From Saturnia japonica (taxonomy: Eukaryota; Arthropoda; Insecta; Lepidoptera; Saturniidae), in assembly GCA_033032175.1 (NCBI GenBank), contig CM065320.1:1488001-1552000 (forward strand): a DNA stretch of 64,000 nucleotides, in the 5' to 3' direction. How positions within the stretch are numbered: position 1 is the first letter of the stretch; the number at the start of each line of letters is the position of its first letter. Positions 24,471-36,569 of the stretch are shown piece by piece. The translations under genes and the position numbers were made by a program. A model generated the notes under the pieces. It had not been told where the DNA came from and ran no database searches. It saw nothing but the letters and a program-made list of their open reading frames with translations.

Positions 24471-27400
24471 ATGAGCACATACGATAACAGCCAGAGACCA
24501 TCTCGTAAATATGATATCCAAGATCCTTCTATTTCCTCCACAATTCGCACCAAACCTCTTTACCGAACCCCACCAAGAACTGACATCAGAATTCTTCGCC
24601 TTGGATTATTTCATCCCATACCAAGTACTTCCTTTTTTCATTTTGTATTATGTATACCTATGCAGTAGTTATAGAGCATAACCCAATATATAAGTTCCTT
24701 TACCCCACTAACAAGAAACATTTAATATCAAGTTACATTTATTACCAATTTCAGTAATAATTGATATATAGTACCCTATGTTTGATTCCATTATATAATA
24801 AAAAAATCTAAATTTCATCACAATCCTTCCAACCATTCAAATATTGAAAACATTTACATGGTGATCTATTGTTACTGCTTTAGATATGACTGCCATATAA
24901 TAGTCCATAAATCAATGTTTCTCTTTCAGATATGAACGAGAGTGATATGAGATCTACCACTAGTAGTATATCAACGTCTAGAGCATTAATTCTAGTTGTT
25001 ATAATATTTATTACTTCACTTTTGTGTTTGGGTCTTCTATATAAACAATTTCCTGATTTAGAAGAGTAAGTTATTATTTAAAATGTGATTCAAATTAACT
25101 GACCACTTTTCTTGATGTTTGTTATTTTATTTATATATTTAGCTTTATGTAAAACTACACAATGGTTACACAACAGAAAAATAATACTATGTAAAATAAT
25201 AAATTTTAATGTAATAAAATAGGTACCCTAATAAACATAAGTTGAAAAGGATACCTTTTTAGTGATCTGATTATTTTATTGATTTGTTAATGTGCAATAG
25301 AATAATAATAATAAAAAATGCTTTTTTAAATAGAGTATGAGATTATAAATAAATTACAAGGTACATAGTATGCACATTAACTCTTAAGATAATTTCACCA
25401 TTGTATTTATTACAGAACTATTTTTTCTTATATTTCATGTTTACTGAGTTGATTAAAAATTCATAATAGCTGTAACCTCACTAGTACAGCCTTGCCACAG
25501 CTAGAAGGATAAAAAATAACTACTAAAATGTTAGGACAAGGTCATGAGAATTTGCATTAAACATTTTAATGAGTACTGTGTTATAAAACTGTGTTGTATA
25601 AAAATGGTTCACATTTTTAATATGAAATGAATCACATTTGAAGCTTACTGTACAAAATGTAATATTTTATAGCATAATATGATATTTACAGCATAATAAT
25701 TGCTAGTTAAACTTTACTATTCAAGTAATTTTTAGGCATTTCAAATAAAAAGTTAATTGTCACACTGCAATATTGCTTCACATTTCACATGGGACTTCTG
25801 CAAAAATTTTCATCCAGATTAATAATTAGATGTGTAATGATACTGTATGTCATATGACAGCCTATACATTTGAATTACAAGACATATATTTTCATAAAAA
25901 TAAACCTCTAACTTCTCAAAAAATCATTAACATAAAGAAATAAATTTTAGTAGTATGGACCATTAGCATTTTATAGTTTTATAACCTAATTAATTGGTTA
26001 TAAAACAGTTAGAAAATACTAATTTTATCTTGAAGTTGCTGACAGTACAATTTGACAAATAGTTTGTTGCAGACGTGATTTTCTTCTTGTTTGATTATTG
26101 GTTGAGTATTTGGTTTTAATTTTATATATCATTTTAACTATTTAGTTTGTTTGTTCCCACAGTTTAATTTCCTATGGTATTTTACTGTGGGGTTCAACAG
26201 CTGAGTTAGACAAAAATGGGCAGTTTGAGCAATTTATGATATGAGAACTTGCAAATCAATGAGAAACAAGTTTCAAGAATTTAGTGTTTTAAATTTGTTC
26301 TTCCAATACATCCTAAAAAATTTTAGTAAAGTACATATATTTGGAAAAACTTAGATAAGTTTGAAATTGTAAATTTCAATACTAGATATAAATATAAAAT
26401 AGCAATCTCATATTTTAGAATTAGTAAGAAAAAACTTTCTTAGGTAATAAACTTTCTAAGCACATTACCAATTTTCCTCATAATAAGTTCAAGATTCATG
26501 TTTAGTAAGTTTATTGTCGAAAGATCTTTGTAGGCTGAATCATTATGTGAATGATGTTGTTTGGAAGTGAGTTCCTGTCTTTGTACGTCGACTAATAATG
26601 ATAATAACTGTACATAGGGTTGCCAACTTTTTTATTATCAAATAAAGCATTTTCAAGGCTATTACCTGAAAAAAATATAGTACATAGATGAAAACAAAAT
26701 AAAGAATAATAGAGTAGTTTCGCGTACTATATACCTGTTTGTTTTCGAAATATAGTAGTTGGACGCCAATATAGTAGGATACTATATTTTAAAGTAGGGT
26801 TGCCAACCCTAACTGTACAGGATACATTTAACTAAGAAAAAATAACAATTACATATTTTAAAAGAAGTTAATAAACGCAACTAAGTTTCTTGTTAGCTCT
26901 TCTCGATGATTGGGATGTTGTCTGAACTGGTAGTAGTCTGTTGACATTCATAAGTACCTTCTTAGAGCCTAAAGGGAATAAAAATATTATCAAATTAATT
27001 TTTTAATATTTTAAATGATTTGGTAGGTAGGTATGTATAAAATGAGAATATTTTTATGCTATGTTAATTTTTATGTTTTTACAGAACAGAAAAACAGCAT
27101 TTACATTTGCCATGGGACTTGGAAGATGCTAAACAATTGGGACTTGTTTTAAACCGATATAAAGACAAATATTTTTTGGAAGTGTTATTCGGTGTTTTCT
27201 TAGTTTATATTTTGTATCCTTTAAAATAATATACTAGTCATACAAGCTACTCAGGCTCAACTAATGTACATAATATGAAGTGGGTTCCTATAATCACCTG
27301 TTGCTTGTGTTTTTAAAATATAAGAGTTCTGGCACATTAAACCAATAAAAAATATTAGATAACCATACAACAATTAAAAGATAATAATGTTAGGATTGGC

Positions 27401-30104
27401 CAATTGAGCGTAACTTTGCACCTTTGTCTTTATAAGGCGGGTCATTAGTTGGATCGTATGCATAAATAAAAAAGCTCTTAAAATGGTATCTTGAGGAGTT
27501 TACTTTTAAATAACCAAAATTTATGTACAGTTCAGGGATATGCTGGATATCCGTATCCGTGGGTATCCATGGAGCAAAAGTGATCCATATTCATCTCCGT
27601 AATTGTTTGCGGATTTTTAAAATTCTTCCCTTATTTGAAATGTAACAATGTAAAACTGTGACCTCTCAATTTTTGATCTTAGTTATTACTACCTTGAAAT
27701 AGATGTATAACATAAAAATAACAAAATTATACCAAACTACGTATCAGGGTTGTTGCGGATGCAATAATTTTGAAATCCGCAAATGCGGATTTTTAGATGC
27801 TCACATACGTGGATGCGGTTGCGGATTTCAGTATTTTGTAAACATATTTCAATTTTAGGTACATAAATAAATGAAAATCGATTTAATTTTAATGTTTAAT
27901 TAATCATATTTTGAGAACAAAACTAATATAGTTTTTAGTCTGACTTATTAGTATTTTGAGTTTAGAATTTTATAATAAAAAATTTCATGAATAATATTTA
28001 ATAAATAGTAATATTGCAGCCTTCTCAGCCTCTATCCTGTTCCTAAGTGTATTCGCTAGGAATACTGGGTGGTGGAAGTGATAAATATCCGCGTGCAAAT
28101 CTGGAGAGTTTTAAGTTCAACCTGATTATCTTTCCATCAATTAAGCGAATTTTCTTTTAAATCGCCAAATGTAAAATAAGTCCAGATACTGTTTTTTGTT
28201 GGTGGCGAAATTTTTATTAACCTTTTCACTCAATATTTACACCGATATATTCATCAACCACGCAAACAACTTGGATAAACCCAGTAAATCGCTAATTGCG
28301 AGGTACGCGGCACACTGGCTTCAACCACTTTCTTTACATGTCGTTACTTACTCGCTTGCGCCTTGCACTATAAATTAACATCCTTAAAAGCTCCGCATCG
28401 TTTGATGCGGATGCAGATGTCTAAATTAATGCGAATGTTCCGCATTTGCGTATGCGGATGCGAATATCCGCAACACCTCCACTACGCATATTACATCCAA
28501 GAAATTAAAATACATAGCCGTATTTAAATTAAATTCACCGTGTCCGTATCCGTATCCACGGATCAAGGTAGCAGAAATTCGTATCCGCGGATACACATTT
28601 TTAAGAATTAGCCACATCCCTGGTATGTTTGTTTTCTTAAATACATATTAATGTCCTAATTTTCAAAAATAAACCTTCACTGATTTTACAGTTTGCAAAC
28701 TTTTGCAATTCCAGGTTCAATATTTCTTAGTATACTTTCAGGGTTTCTTTTTCCATTTTATTTAGCTTTAATTTTAGTATGTTGCTGTTCAGCAATAGGT
28801 GCAAGTTTATGTTTCTTCATATCAAACTTGGTTGGAAAGAAGCTTGTGAAGAAATTTTTCCCTGAGAAGGCAGCACAATGGTCAGTGGCAGTGGAGAAAC
28901 ATAAAAATAACATGCTCAATTATATAATATTTCTGAGGGTGACACCTTTTTTACCTAACTGGTTTATTAATATGTCTGCACCTGTCATTGGTGTACCTTT
29001 GATGCCATTTGCATTGGGAACATTTATTGGTAAGTATAAAATATTACACATATTGTAGTGATGGCTCAGTGGAAGCGTGTACGGAAATCGCGTCTGGCGA
29101 CGTGAGTTCGAATCTCTACAATTAGCCTGAGCTTTTATTAAAGGAAGACATCGCGTCGTGTTGGTTGGGTATTTTGTAATATTCGCCTGGCAAGCCACCA
29201 CCCTCAAGTTCAAAATCTGTCAATGTGTTTCGGCAGCTGCACTTAAGCGCCAATCCCCCCTCCATTAGGTTCAGCAGTCACTGTCTTGGGCAACATTGTC
29301 AGCTAGAGATGTTAACCGGTTCGAGGAAAACTTAACGAAGCCTGTTTTTTTCAGTAAAAACCAGTTTCAAACTAAGTTTGTGTAATTTGTGACTGAACGA
29401 ACCAAATAATTAGTTTACCACCAAAACCACTTCATAAGTTCTGTATTAAGGTATTATGTATATCGTACATTATAATTGGTGAACTAGGTACCTATTATGA
29501 TAGTTTATTCTTCGTTATGTTTACATTATTGTTAGAATAATAAATAAAAAAAAAACAAAATCATAAAATTGCATTTAAAAATTTCTCGTTGGCCATAACT
29601 TGTGTGCCTTTAGAGTGAATGTTCTCAATAGCGGGATATTTGTTCTTATCAAACAAGAGCTGGCTTCTGGAACCAAATATGTTTCATTTACCATAATGAT
29701 TTTAGTTTAATAAATAAAACGGCATTAAAACCTCAAAAAGCGAAACCAATTGCATAAAAATCTTTTTTACTTAATGTTATCGATTTACATCTTTAATCGT
29801 CACTAAATATCAGGTGAAATTGAGGTCACAACGTAAAACTTATTAAAAAAATAAAAAAATTAAGATAAACTTTTAAATGGACTTATTGTGTTTATCTAAA
29901 ATTATATAAAGTTTGATGTGTGATATTGTTTTAGGCGTGGCCCCACCATCATTTGTAGCAATTCAAGCTGGACAAACGCTACATACATTGACGTCTACAA
30001 ATGATGCATGGTCATGGACATCTATAACAGTACTCAGTGTGTTTGCGTTGGTGTCATTAGTACCAGTATTTATCAAAGATAAACTTAGAGAAAAGTTTGA
30101 TTAA
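24471..30104 (+). CDS. stas: TMEM41B/stasimon-like ER scramblase (VTT domain), five coding exons
   Basis: Coding exons, all joining in phase: 24471-24624, 24930-25065, 27085-27213, 28692-29029 and 29935-30104 (TAA 30102-30104); 308 residues. The family consists of ER multi-pass lipid scramblases of the VTT/DedA type, needed for autophagosome growth and lipoprotein export. Visible are a polar N-terminus, a first membrane span (about 70-88), LPWDLEDAKQLGLVL, then the VTT core FLQTFAIPGSIFLSILSGFL, NYIIFLRVTPFLPNWFIN and FIGVAPPSFVAIQAG, and a C-terminal KDKLREKF like vertebrate TMEM41B. An acceptor (tttatgcag) at 24453 implies a non-coding exon upstream. An earlier ATG at 24448 lies in that intron end and is not used. 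Introns carry several MITEs. Poly(A) signal at 30294. Confidence 0.93.
26615..26811. mobile_element. hAT-like MITE in stasimon intron 2
   Basis: 197 bp with inverted ends TAGGGTTGSCAA and a perfect 8-bp target duplication ACTGTACA at 26607-26614 and 26812-26819. An 8-bp duplication points to the hAT superfamily. Confidence 0.82.
26890..26985 (+). repeat. Lepidopteran SINE/LINE tail repeat
   Basis: Blocks ttctcgatgattgggatg, aactggtagtagt and cttcttagagcctaaagg match the pieces at 8530 and 61085. Confidence 0.5.
27533..28622. mobile_element. hAT-like non-autonomous element in stasimon intron 3
   Basis: About 1,090 bp starting CAGGGATATG and ending, as reverse complement, CAGGGATGTG. Flanking octamers GTACAGTT and GTATGTTT match at 5 of 8 positions. 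Both subterminal zones are packed with ATCCG/GCGGAT repeats, typical of transposase-binding arrays. No coding frame. Confidence 0.55.
29057..29300 (+). repeat. tRNA-derived SINE, most complete copy
   Basis: The head carries box A-like TGGCTCAGTGG (29062-29072) and box B-like GAGTTCGAATC, the internal RNA polymerase III promoter of a tRNA. The family body (gagcttttattaaaggaa, caagttcaaaatctgtc) follows. It lies in stasimon intron 4, just after the donor. Confidence 0.75.
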
Positions 30105-30293
30105 AGTATTAATCTAGCCATTTTTAGTTGAATTTATTTATTTATTAATAAATTGGTGTCTTGTACATTCCATAGTTTTTCTTGTTAGAATTCATGTTGG
30201 TCAACAATATGAACCAACATGTGCTATAAAAGTTGAATTTCCTGTTGAAGATTGAATCTTGGGACGCCAGTACCACCAGTTGTACCATACTGA

Positions 30294-30299
30294 AATAAA
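30294..30299 (+). terminator. Poly(A) signal of stasimon
   Basis: AATAAA 190 bp after the TAA stop. AATAAA-like ATTAATAAATT at about 30145 is an alternative. Confidence 0.55.
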
Positions 30300-30304
30300 A
30301 CAGG

Positions 30305-31473
30305 ATTTGAGAATGAGCACAGTTATTTCATTTTATAAACCATTTGGGATTTAATTAATTCCTTTTTTCATTATAATTGTTTAGAGAATAAATATATATT
30401 TATGATTATATATATATAGTGCCTTTTTTAAAGACACGCGATAGAGTAAATTGACAATCATTAATGTCAAACTTGAAAATGTTGCCACAATCATTTTTGA
30501 AGGTAACAATTATTTGAAGATTTAAAATACTGAATTGAGGGTTTTTATTTATTCATTGAAATATTTTGTATCATTGAACATACCCAATAATTTACTATTA
30601 TCATTACATAATTCAGGAAAATATAAAATGTACATATTATGGCGATGTACTTAAAAAAACAATACTTCGGTTGGCCCACAACAGATGCGATTTTGTTACC
30701 TCATCTAGCATTAAACTTTGGAGGGTTCAAAGGGTTTTCAAGAGAGGAATGATATCTCACGGTTTTACTATTAGTTGGGATTGGTATTTTGGTCGACATC
30801 ACTGGTAACGCCATCTCGCGTTTCATATATTACCTACCATCTCGCACCTCCGCCCCCGTCGTGTACGATTGGTTACCGACACCATTCTGTCTTCGCCACG
30901 CGCTCACACAGCGGTCGAGATTTTTTTTATTGCTCACGCACCCCGCGCTCCCGCTGAGAATCGACTAAATTCGCGAACTACTTTCTCGATATATATATAT
31001 ATAAGGACGGCTGCAAGACAACCAGGAGCAGATTTGCCGATACACAGCAGAACGAAACCAGGTCAGTGCACGACGTCCTTTTTCCTTCCCAACGCAACCC
31101 CGCGCCATTGTGGCATATTATAGGGCACTTCGCGTGTCCAATCACTATTTTTAAAATCCGATTAAGTAGCAACACATGAAGTGTCATTTTATTCAGTGGG
31201 ATTATGGTAGTATATTGGTGATTGGTAAAAAATAACAGTTTTATTCATGGCTCAATAAAAAAGGTACTTAAATGGCATTTAAGCGATATAAGTATTTAAA
31301 GCATAGCAATAAAGCCACATTGCTTTAGACTAAATCCATACAAAGCGTGAATATGTTCGTAAGTCAAAAAACAAAAATGCATGCATTTCAAGGTGGCCAT
31401 TTTAAAGTTAACATTTTGTAAGTGTCCTAATAAAAAAAAAAATTCCACGTATCAAGAATAAGTACTCACTCAA
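30305..31473. other. Tail-to-tail spacer with possible solo LTR
   Basis: Between the 3' ends of two convergent genes. It includes a (TA)n tract near 30402-30418 and a C+G-richer block at 30690-31230. That block begins TGTTACC, has tatatatataagg near 30990 and ends AATAACA. The inverted TGTTA...TAACA ends and internal TATA suggest a solo LTR, but the flanking pentamers (GATTT/GTTTT) differ by one base. Confidence 0.35.
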
Positions 31474-31479
31474 TTTATT
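31474..31479 (-). terminator. Poly(A) signal of the C6orf89-like gene
   Basis: AATAAA on the minus strand, about 80 bp after the stop at 31559-31561. Confidence 0.6.
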
Positions 31480-31558
31480 TACCATATAAATTAGGCAGCC
31501 CAGACACCAATTTCAAAATTTTATGCAAGTCGTCGACTTATTAACCTATTCATGCCTT

Positions 31559-34500
31559 CTAAGGATATAAAGCTAAATATATATGCCAAATATGCTTACA
31601 TAAATAACTTTCTTTCAAATCTATTCTCAAATATTTGCACTGATGTTTGCATTCTTCAGCAGGAATCAAATCAATAGTTCTTGTTCCACTAAGTGATAAT
31701 ACAAATGAAAAGCTACATTCTGTGTCTGGAACTTTGAATGTTTCCTGTGATGAATCCATTATTATAAATCTTTCTGTGCTTTGCCCGAATTTAGGGACAA
31801 TCTTGGGTCTTGGGATTATTTGCCGTAATATTATTGCTTCATTCATATTGTTAAATTTCCTGTAACATTTTAATTTTTGTTTCTTATAGTTTCATTGTGC
31901 AACTAAAATTAGGCCCCTTTCCCTTTATATTTGATATAAGGGAATGAATATTAAAGACGAAAAAGAAACTATTACACCTTTGTGGGATTACATTGATGTC
32001 ACCTTAAATCAAAACTGCCATATTTAATATTATATCATTTACCAAATATAAATATTATTCTCTCCATTTATCAGTTCATAAAACATATCATCTGGGTATG
32101 TATAATGTTTGTTGTTCACTAATATTTTTGGGAATTCCTTGTTAAATACATTTCTATTTTTCATATACATCGTTTTCAATGTCTCAATGTCGATGGGTTG
32201 TTGATTGGTCTGCAATGATAAAAAAAATACCATTAAAATAGTGCTGTGCTTTAATAACTTCTGTTAATTTGGTTTTATCTTCAGTCATCAGTTGAGAAGT
32301 CCTGACTCAACTTTAGTACATTGTTACGTAATAGTGTTAACTTTAGTATATTATACTTTACTTTAGTATTTTAAGAATATTTTTGAGATCCAAGATATCG
32401 GATCATGGGTAAACAAAAGCCGCATCATTCTGTAGACTTTATCACAAAGTAATTATTTCAATTTTGATAAAAGTGTAGTAATCTGATATTCCCGCTATGG
32501 TAGCGATATATTTATAACTTAATGAAGAATAAGAATAGATAGACTTAAGTGGCAGTGGGTGGGCCACTTAGCTCATAGAATGGATGGCCGATGGGGCCGA
32601 AGAGTTTGTCGAGTGGCGCCACATACCGGAAGACGCAACGTGGGCAGGCCCGCCACAACGAGTTCCGACAACCTGGACAAGGTTACGTAAAGCTGTTGGA
32701 TGCGGGCAGCATAGGGGGCGTTCAAGTATTACGTAACGCAATTTTTGAAGATTTTTGACCATACCTCCCGCCCGCCAATGTAAAACGCAGTAACATTTAA
32801 ACGTTACGTAACACCCAAGTCAACATGAGAGCTTTTATTGGCCAAGAACAGCTGATGATACAAATCTCCCTGTTTTGAGGACATTACAGTACAAATGCAC
32901 TATAATAACATTGACTACAGCATTGTGCTTGCATTCACAATAAGAAATACTGACAACGATGACCGAATAAAAATGACGTACCATACAGTCGAGGGATTCC
33001 CCGTAAAACATAAACGAAACGGGTTGCGATCTTCGGAAACTTTAATTGCCTAGTTATTTATTTAAATAAAAAAAAAGGTTTTAGGTAACTCATTGTTCAA
33101 ACCCCCTTCCCGCCCTTGTAACGCATCGTAACATTTTACAAGGCCCCCACCCCCAAATTATGTTACATAATACTTGAACACCCTCATAGTACCATTGTGC
33201 AATCATTGTAGGAAGCCTATGTCCAGCAGTGGACGTCTTTTGGCTGAAATGATGATTATAATGAATAAATAAGCATTATTTAAGACCTCATAAATAAATG
33301 GTGCACTATGTTGAGATGAGACAGGCTTTGGCTCTGTGATTTCCCTGACATTACTAATTGTACTGCATGGCCAACAGTCCATGTCTGCTACAGTGAAAAA
33401 TGGATTTTGGATCAAGCATGTTTCTTGGTAATAATCTGGAATTTAATAACAAACGAATTAGTTACAATTGCTTAAAATTGAATTTCTTATAGTAATTTCC
33501 AATAACACTGTTTAAAAAAAATTAAGCTAGCCTGTAAAAATATTTTGCACATTAAGATTAACAAGTAATAAATAAAAGTTTTAAAAAAAAACCTACAAAT
33601 CACGCATTTATAGAAAATCCAACTAAACATTTGAAAATAAATTTTAATAAATTTGAATTAAGAATAGTGTAAAAAAATTTAAGAAATAAAGTGTTTTCAT
33701 TGTAATAGTGTAATTGCAATAGTGGAGAACATAAGCTTTAACAATTCAAGGATATGGAGTTGCCAGGCAAAGTACCTTTATCAAATAATATATATGATAA
33801 ACTTCGGCAGAAGTCTGTTTTATTAATTGGATTTTACATTAAAAAAATACCAATAATACCAGCCCCTTATGTGTCCCACACACAACTGAGAAAATTCTGG
33901 TTTTGTAAAGGGACTTTATTACCACTAATCATTTCACGTTTACCTATTGATTTTAAATACCTTGAAATCATTAGTACTGTATTTTCCTATTTGATGTAAG
34001 TATTAATAAACTATGGGGTTCTGTGTTTCTATATATGTTTGTTTTCTCTTTGCTGTATGCTGGTAGTAACATTGCATTTGATAACCACTATTATAGAAAA
34101 ATAGGACCAATGTTGCAAACAATTATAACATATTATGTATTCAAACAAATATATAAAAAAATATTTAAATGAAACATGTAAAAAAAGTTTTTGAACATGA
34201 AGACTTAAAATTTAGAATCGTTTGGCACATGGATGGGAACAGGAGGGGTGAGGGGTTTAATTCACTAAGTGTGAGTTATTGATAGTTAAAGTTTCAAGGT
34301 CAGATTCGAAATTTCGATGTTTAATATTGTTTTTGCATGTTGAGTGGTAGGAAAAGGAGAAAAAAGCAATTCTCTATCTTCTGATACCATTCACATGGAT
34401 TAATACAGCCCCAGCAAGAGTATACTGGGTTCCAAGTATCAAAGTCAAATTAGAAATTGAACTTAGAGTAACAATAGTAAATGATAAAATTTGAAGTTAG

Positions 34501-35235
34501 CACTCTCCAGCCACTGGCATGGCACATTCGCTACTTCTTTTCCTCATCACAAGAAATCTAACATACTCAGGAGCTCCCTTTGGTCACTCCTCGTTACCTA
34601 TTTACTTTTGAATGGCTAAATCATAGGTAGGGTTTTTTAGGTTAGATAGCAAGAAACCTTGTTTAGGTTAGAATTGTTTTTATTTTAGTAATTTTCTCAA
34701 AAATGCCGAATGACATTGTAATGATTGTGGTACTATTATAATCTAATTTGTATTGATTAAAACATCTTTCAACCCTAGTTTGTGTCAAACGATTCTAAAT
34801 TCAACCTCAGACTACGATCCTTTAAAAGAAATTGTGAAAGAAATCTACTTCCTCCTTCATTTGGTAAGTACCTACTAACCAGTTAAAGCTGGGAACAGTG
34901 ATATAATTGGTATTGACAATTTTCTCAATGTTCTTAGTCCAGGATAGATATATTCTTGTAAATTGCAAACAATACTTCTGTAAATAAACTTTATGGTACC
35001 ACAAAATGCATGATATAATACATAGTAGTATCAATATTAATTTACAACTCCCAAATAATCTTGAAATTCGAGTTCTCTGTACTCCCGACTGTACACTTAT
35101 TTCTATCGATTTCAGAGATTCATAGTATAATTTCTTAAACTCATCTTCGCTTAAGCCTGCGTCTATACATTCCTTTTTAAGTTTCTTGATAGAACTGGTG
35201 TATTGTTGATATAAATCTTTATCAACCTCCACCAT
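31559..35235 (-). CDS. C6orf89 / bombesin receptor-activated protein (BRAP)-like membrane protein, four exons
   Basis: Minus-strand exons in order: 35235-34872, 33435-33287, 32209-32043 and 31859-31559. All junctions keep phase (1, 0, 2) and give 326 residues; human C6orf89 is about 350. It has a short helical N-terminus (DLYQQYTSSIKKLKKECI) with an acidic GLSEDEF segment, one membrane span (about 65-81) and a lumenal domain. The lumenal part has CLIQNPFFTVADMDCWPC, like the WW..DC...C..C zone of the human protein. It ends in LIPAEECKHQCKYLRIDL and HIWHIYLALYP, matching the LIPPFQCRRHC region and the end of the human protein. The human protein is a Golgi-type single-span membrane protein. Homology is recalled, not searched. 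The gene is tail-to-tail with stasimon, and its intron 1 holds a small opposite-strand gene. Confidence 0.82.
32540..33265 (+). mobile_element. RTE-type LINE 3' end fragment split by a MITE
   Basis: Codes for KWQWVGHLAHRMDGRWGRRV and RRNVGRPA, the C-terminal end of lepidopteran RTE-like reverse transcriptases. It is interrupted at 32714-33184 and resumes to give the usual EAYVQQWTS-type end and an ATGATGATTATAATG tail near 33250. It lies only about 20-30 bp from a splice donor of the C6orf89-like gene. Confidence 0.75.
32714..33184. mobile_element. TIR MITE inside the RTE LINE fragment
   Basis: Inverted ends share GTTCAAGTATTAYGTAAC. ATA is present on both flanks. Length is 471 bp. The host LINE reading continues on either side, which fixes the limits. 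Confidence 0.65.
33754..34172 (+). CDS. Small two-exon gene nested in an intron of the C6orf89-like gene, unknown function
   Basis: Exon 1 (33754-33995) starts at an ATG and ends at a strong donor, ttgat|gtaagt. A 71-bp intron with a pyrimidine-rich end (ttttctctttgctgtatgctggtag) leads to exon 2 (34067-34172). The phase is kept and the frame ends in TGA, giving 115 residues. The protein is lysine-rich and hydrophobic (SVLLIGFYIKKIPIIPAP, LRKFWFCKGTLLPLIIS, YYVFKQIYKKIFK) without a clear signal peptide. I do not recognise a family. It lies on the opposite strand within intron 1 (33436-34871) of the C6orf89-like gene. The consistent intron supports a real gene, though a decayed element or chance frames cannot be excluded. 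Confidence 0.55.
34211..34799. mobile_element. TIR MITE in C6orf89-like intron 1
   Basis: About 589 bp with inverted ends TTTAGAATCGTTTGRCACA. No coding frame. Target duplication unclear. Confidence 0.6.
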
Positions 35236-35356
35236 TGTATATTCAAATTCAACTTCTCTGTCTAAATAACATTAGTATATAGATTATAGAATACTGCAAA
35301 AGCGTAGATTAAATATTTCGTAAAATATGATTATCCAGCTAAAAATAAAATACGCG

Positions 35357-35379
35357 TGACAGCTGTCAGTTTGACGTTT
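35357..35379. promoter_or_regulatory. Palindromic TGACAGCTGTCA plus TTTGACGTTT upstream of the C6orf89-like gene
   Basis: A perfect 12-bp palindrome (35357-35368) followed by TTTGACG, about 120 bp upstream of the start codon. It resembles the TTGACA cluster before stasimon. Confidence 0.35.
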
Positions 35380-35499
35380 CTAGTTAGTGTTGTAAACAAT
35401 GTAAACAGAGGTGGTTAATTTACAACAGCTATAGATGTACTATTCCTACGCAACGAATAACAAATTATTGAGAACATAATTAATCTGTTGTCAGTTATC

Positions 35500-35740
35500 T
35501 ATTATTTGTAATGACTACTTGACTACTTCTCTCAATCCTGAAAGACAGCAACTGTGTGCATTCTTGGGAAGCCGGGAAGGGAGGACTATACCAACTCTGT
35601 CTTACCGTCATAGGGTAAATAGACATAGCCATTGTCAGACCTGTTACCCGTGTTAGAGAAGCTCCTGGAAAAACTCTTGGCTCGACGCCTCGCTGGCATG
35701 TACTACCCAAACTCACAGTCGGCAGTATGGGTTCATGATC
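35500..35740 (+). pseudogene. Degenerate LINE reverse transcriptase fragment
   Basis: Short frames read CILGKPGREDYTN and, after a disrupted stretch, LLPVLEKLLEKLLARRLAGM. These match the KPGRxDY...YRPISLLPVLGKLLERLLARRL region of LINE reverse transcriptases. Stops occur between the pieces. Confidence 0.6.
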
Positions 35741-36569
35741 ATGTATGAGAATTAATTCATATATGATATTGTATGATAAGATATGATTTTTTTCCGGGTA
35801 ACATGGTCTAAGAGTTTACGTGAGATTATAGATAACTAACATTTAAATATTTTTTTCTCACACATGTTCGGGGCTTCTGTAGCCTGGGGGCCCCGTATCA
35901 TTGATACGGCTGATAAGGCGGTAGCTACGCCCCTGTGTCACACGTATCAAATATGAAACTTCTTTTTCTACATAAATATAGAGTAAAGTAATCCATTCAT
36001 AAATAATGGCAGTGTTTTTACCAAAGCAAATGTTAAGCGGATCTAATCTTTAAAGTCCAAATCACAGTTCAAATAAAGCTGCTACAAACGTTTTGATATT
36101 GTCTACTAGCTGCACCCAGGACCCTGTCCGCATGATATTTCGTATATGAAAACAAGTAATTTAAAAAAGTACAGACATGCACTTGTATTGACATTCAATA
36201 TCAATGAATTAATCGTGCCTCGTGCTTTGTGATTTTTGGTGCTACGTACTCCCTTTAATAGAGACATTAGAGCATAAATTAATTAATGAACAATATCATT
36301 ATGTTTAAAAAACTATGCAGTTTACCGTAGCTGTGTGTGATTGATTGGCTTAAGGAAAACTGCGTTTTCGACTGAAACACTTTATAAAAAAAAAGAAAAT
36401 ATTTTTATACTCAGAGGAAAATGTGCCGGGCTATAGGATTGATATATCTTGTATGTCGCATTCCGGGATCAGCTGATTAGGTATATCTAGTAATGGAACG
36501 TGGAATGGTAGGGATCGCTTCCACCCTACACATGGAAATATATACTCGTCAATGTGGTTTTCTTTTGGA

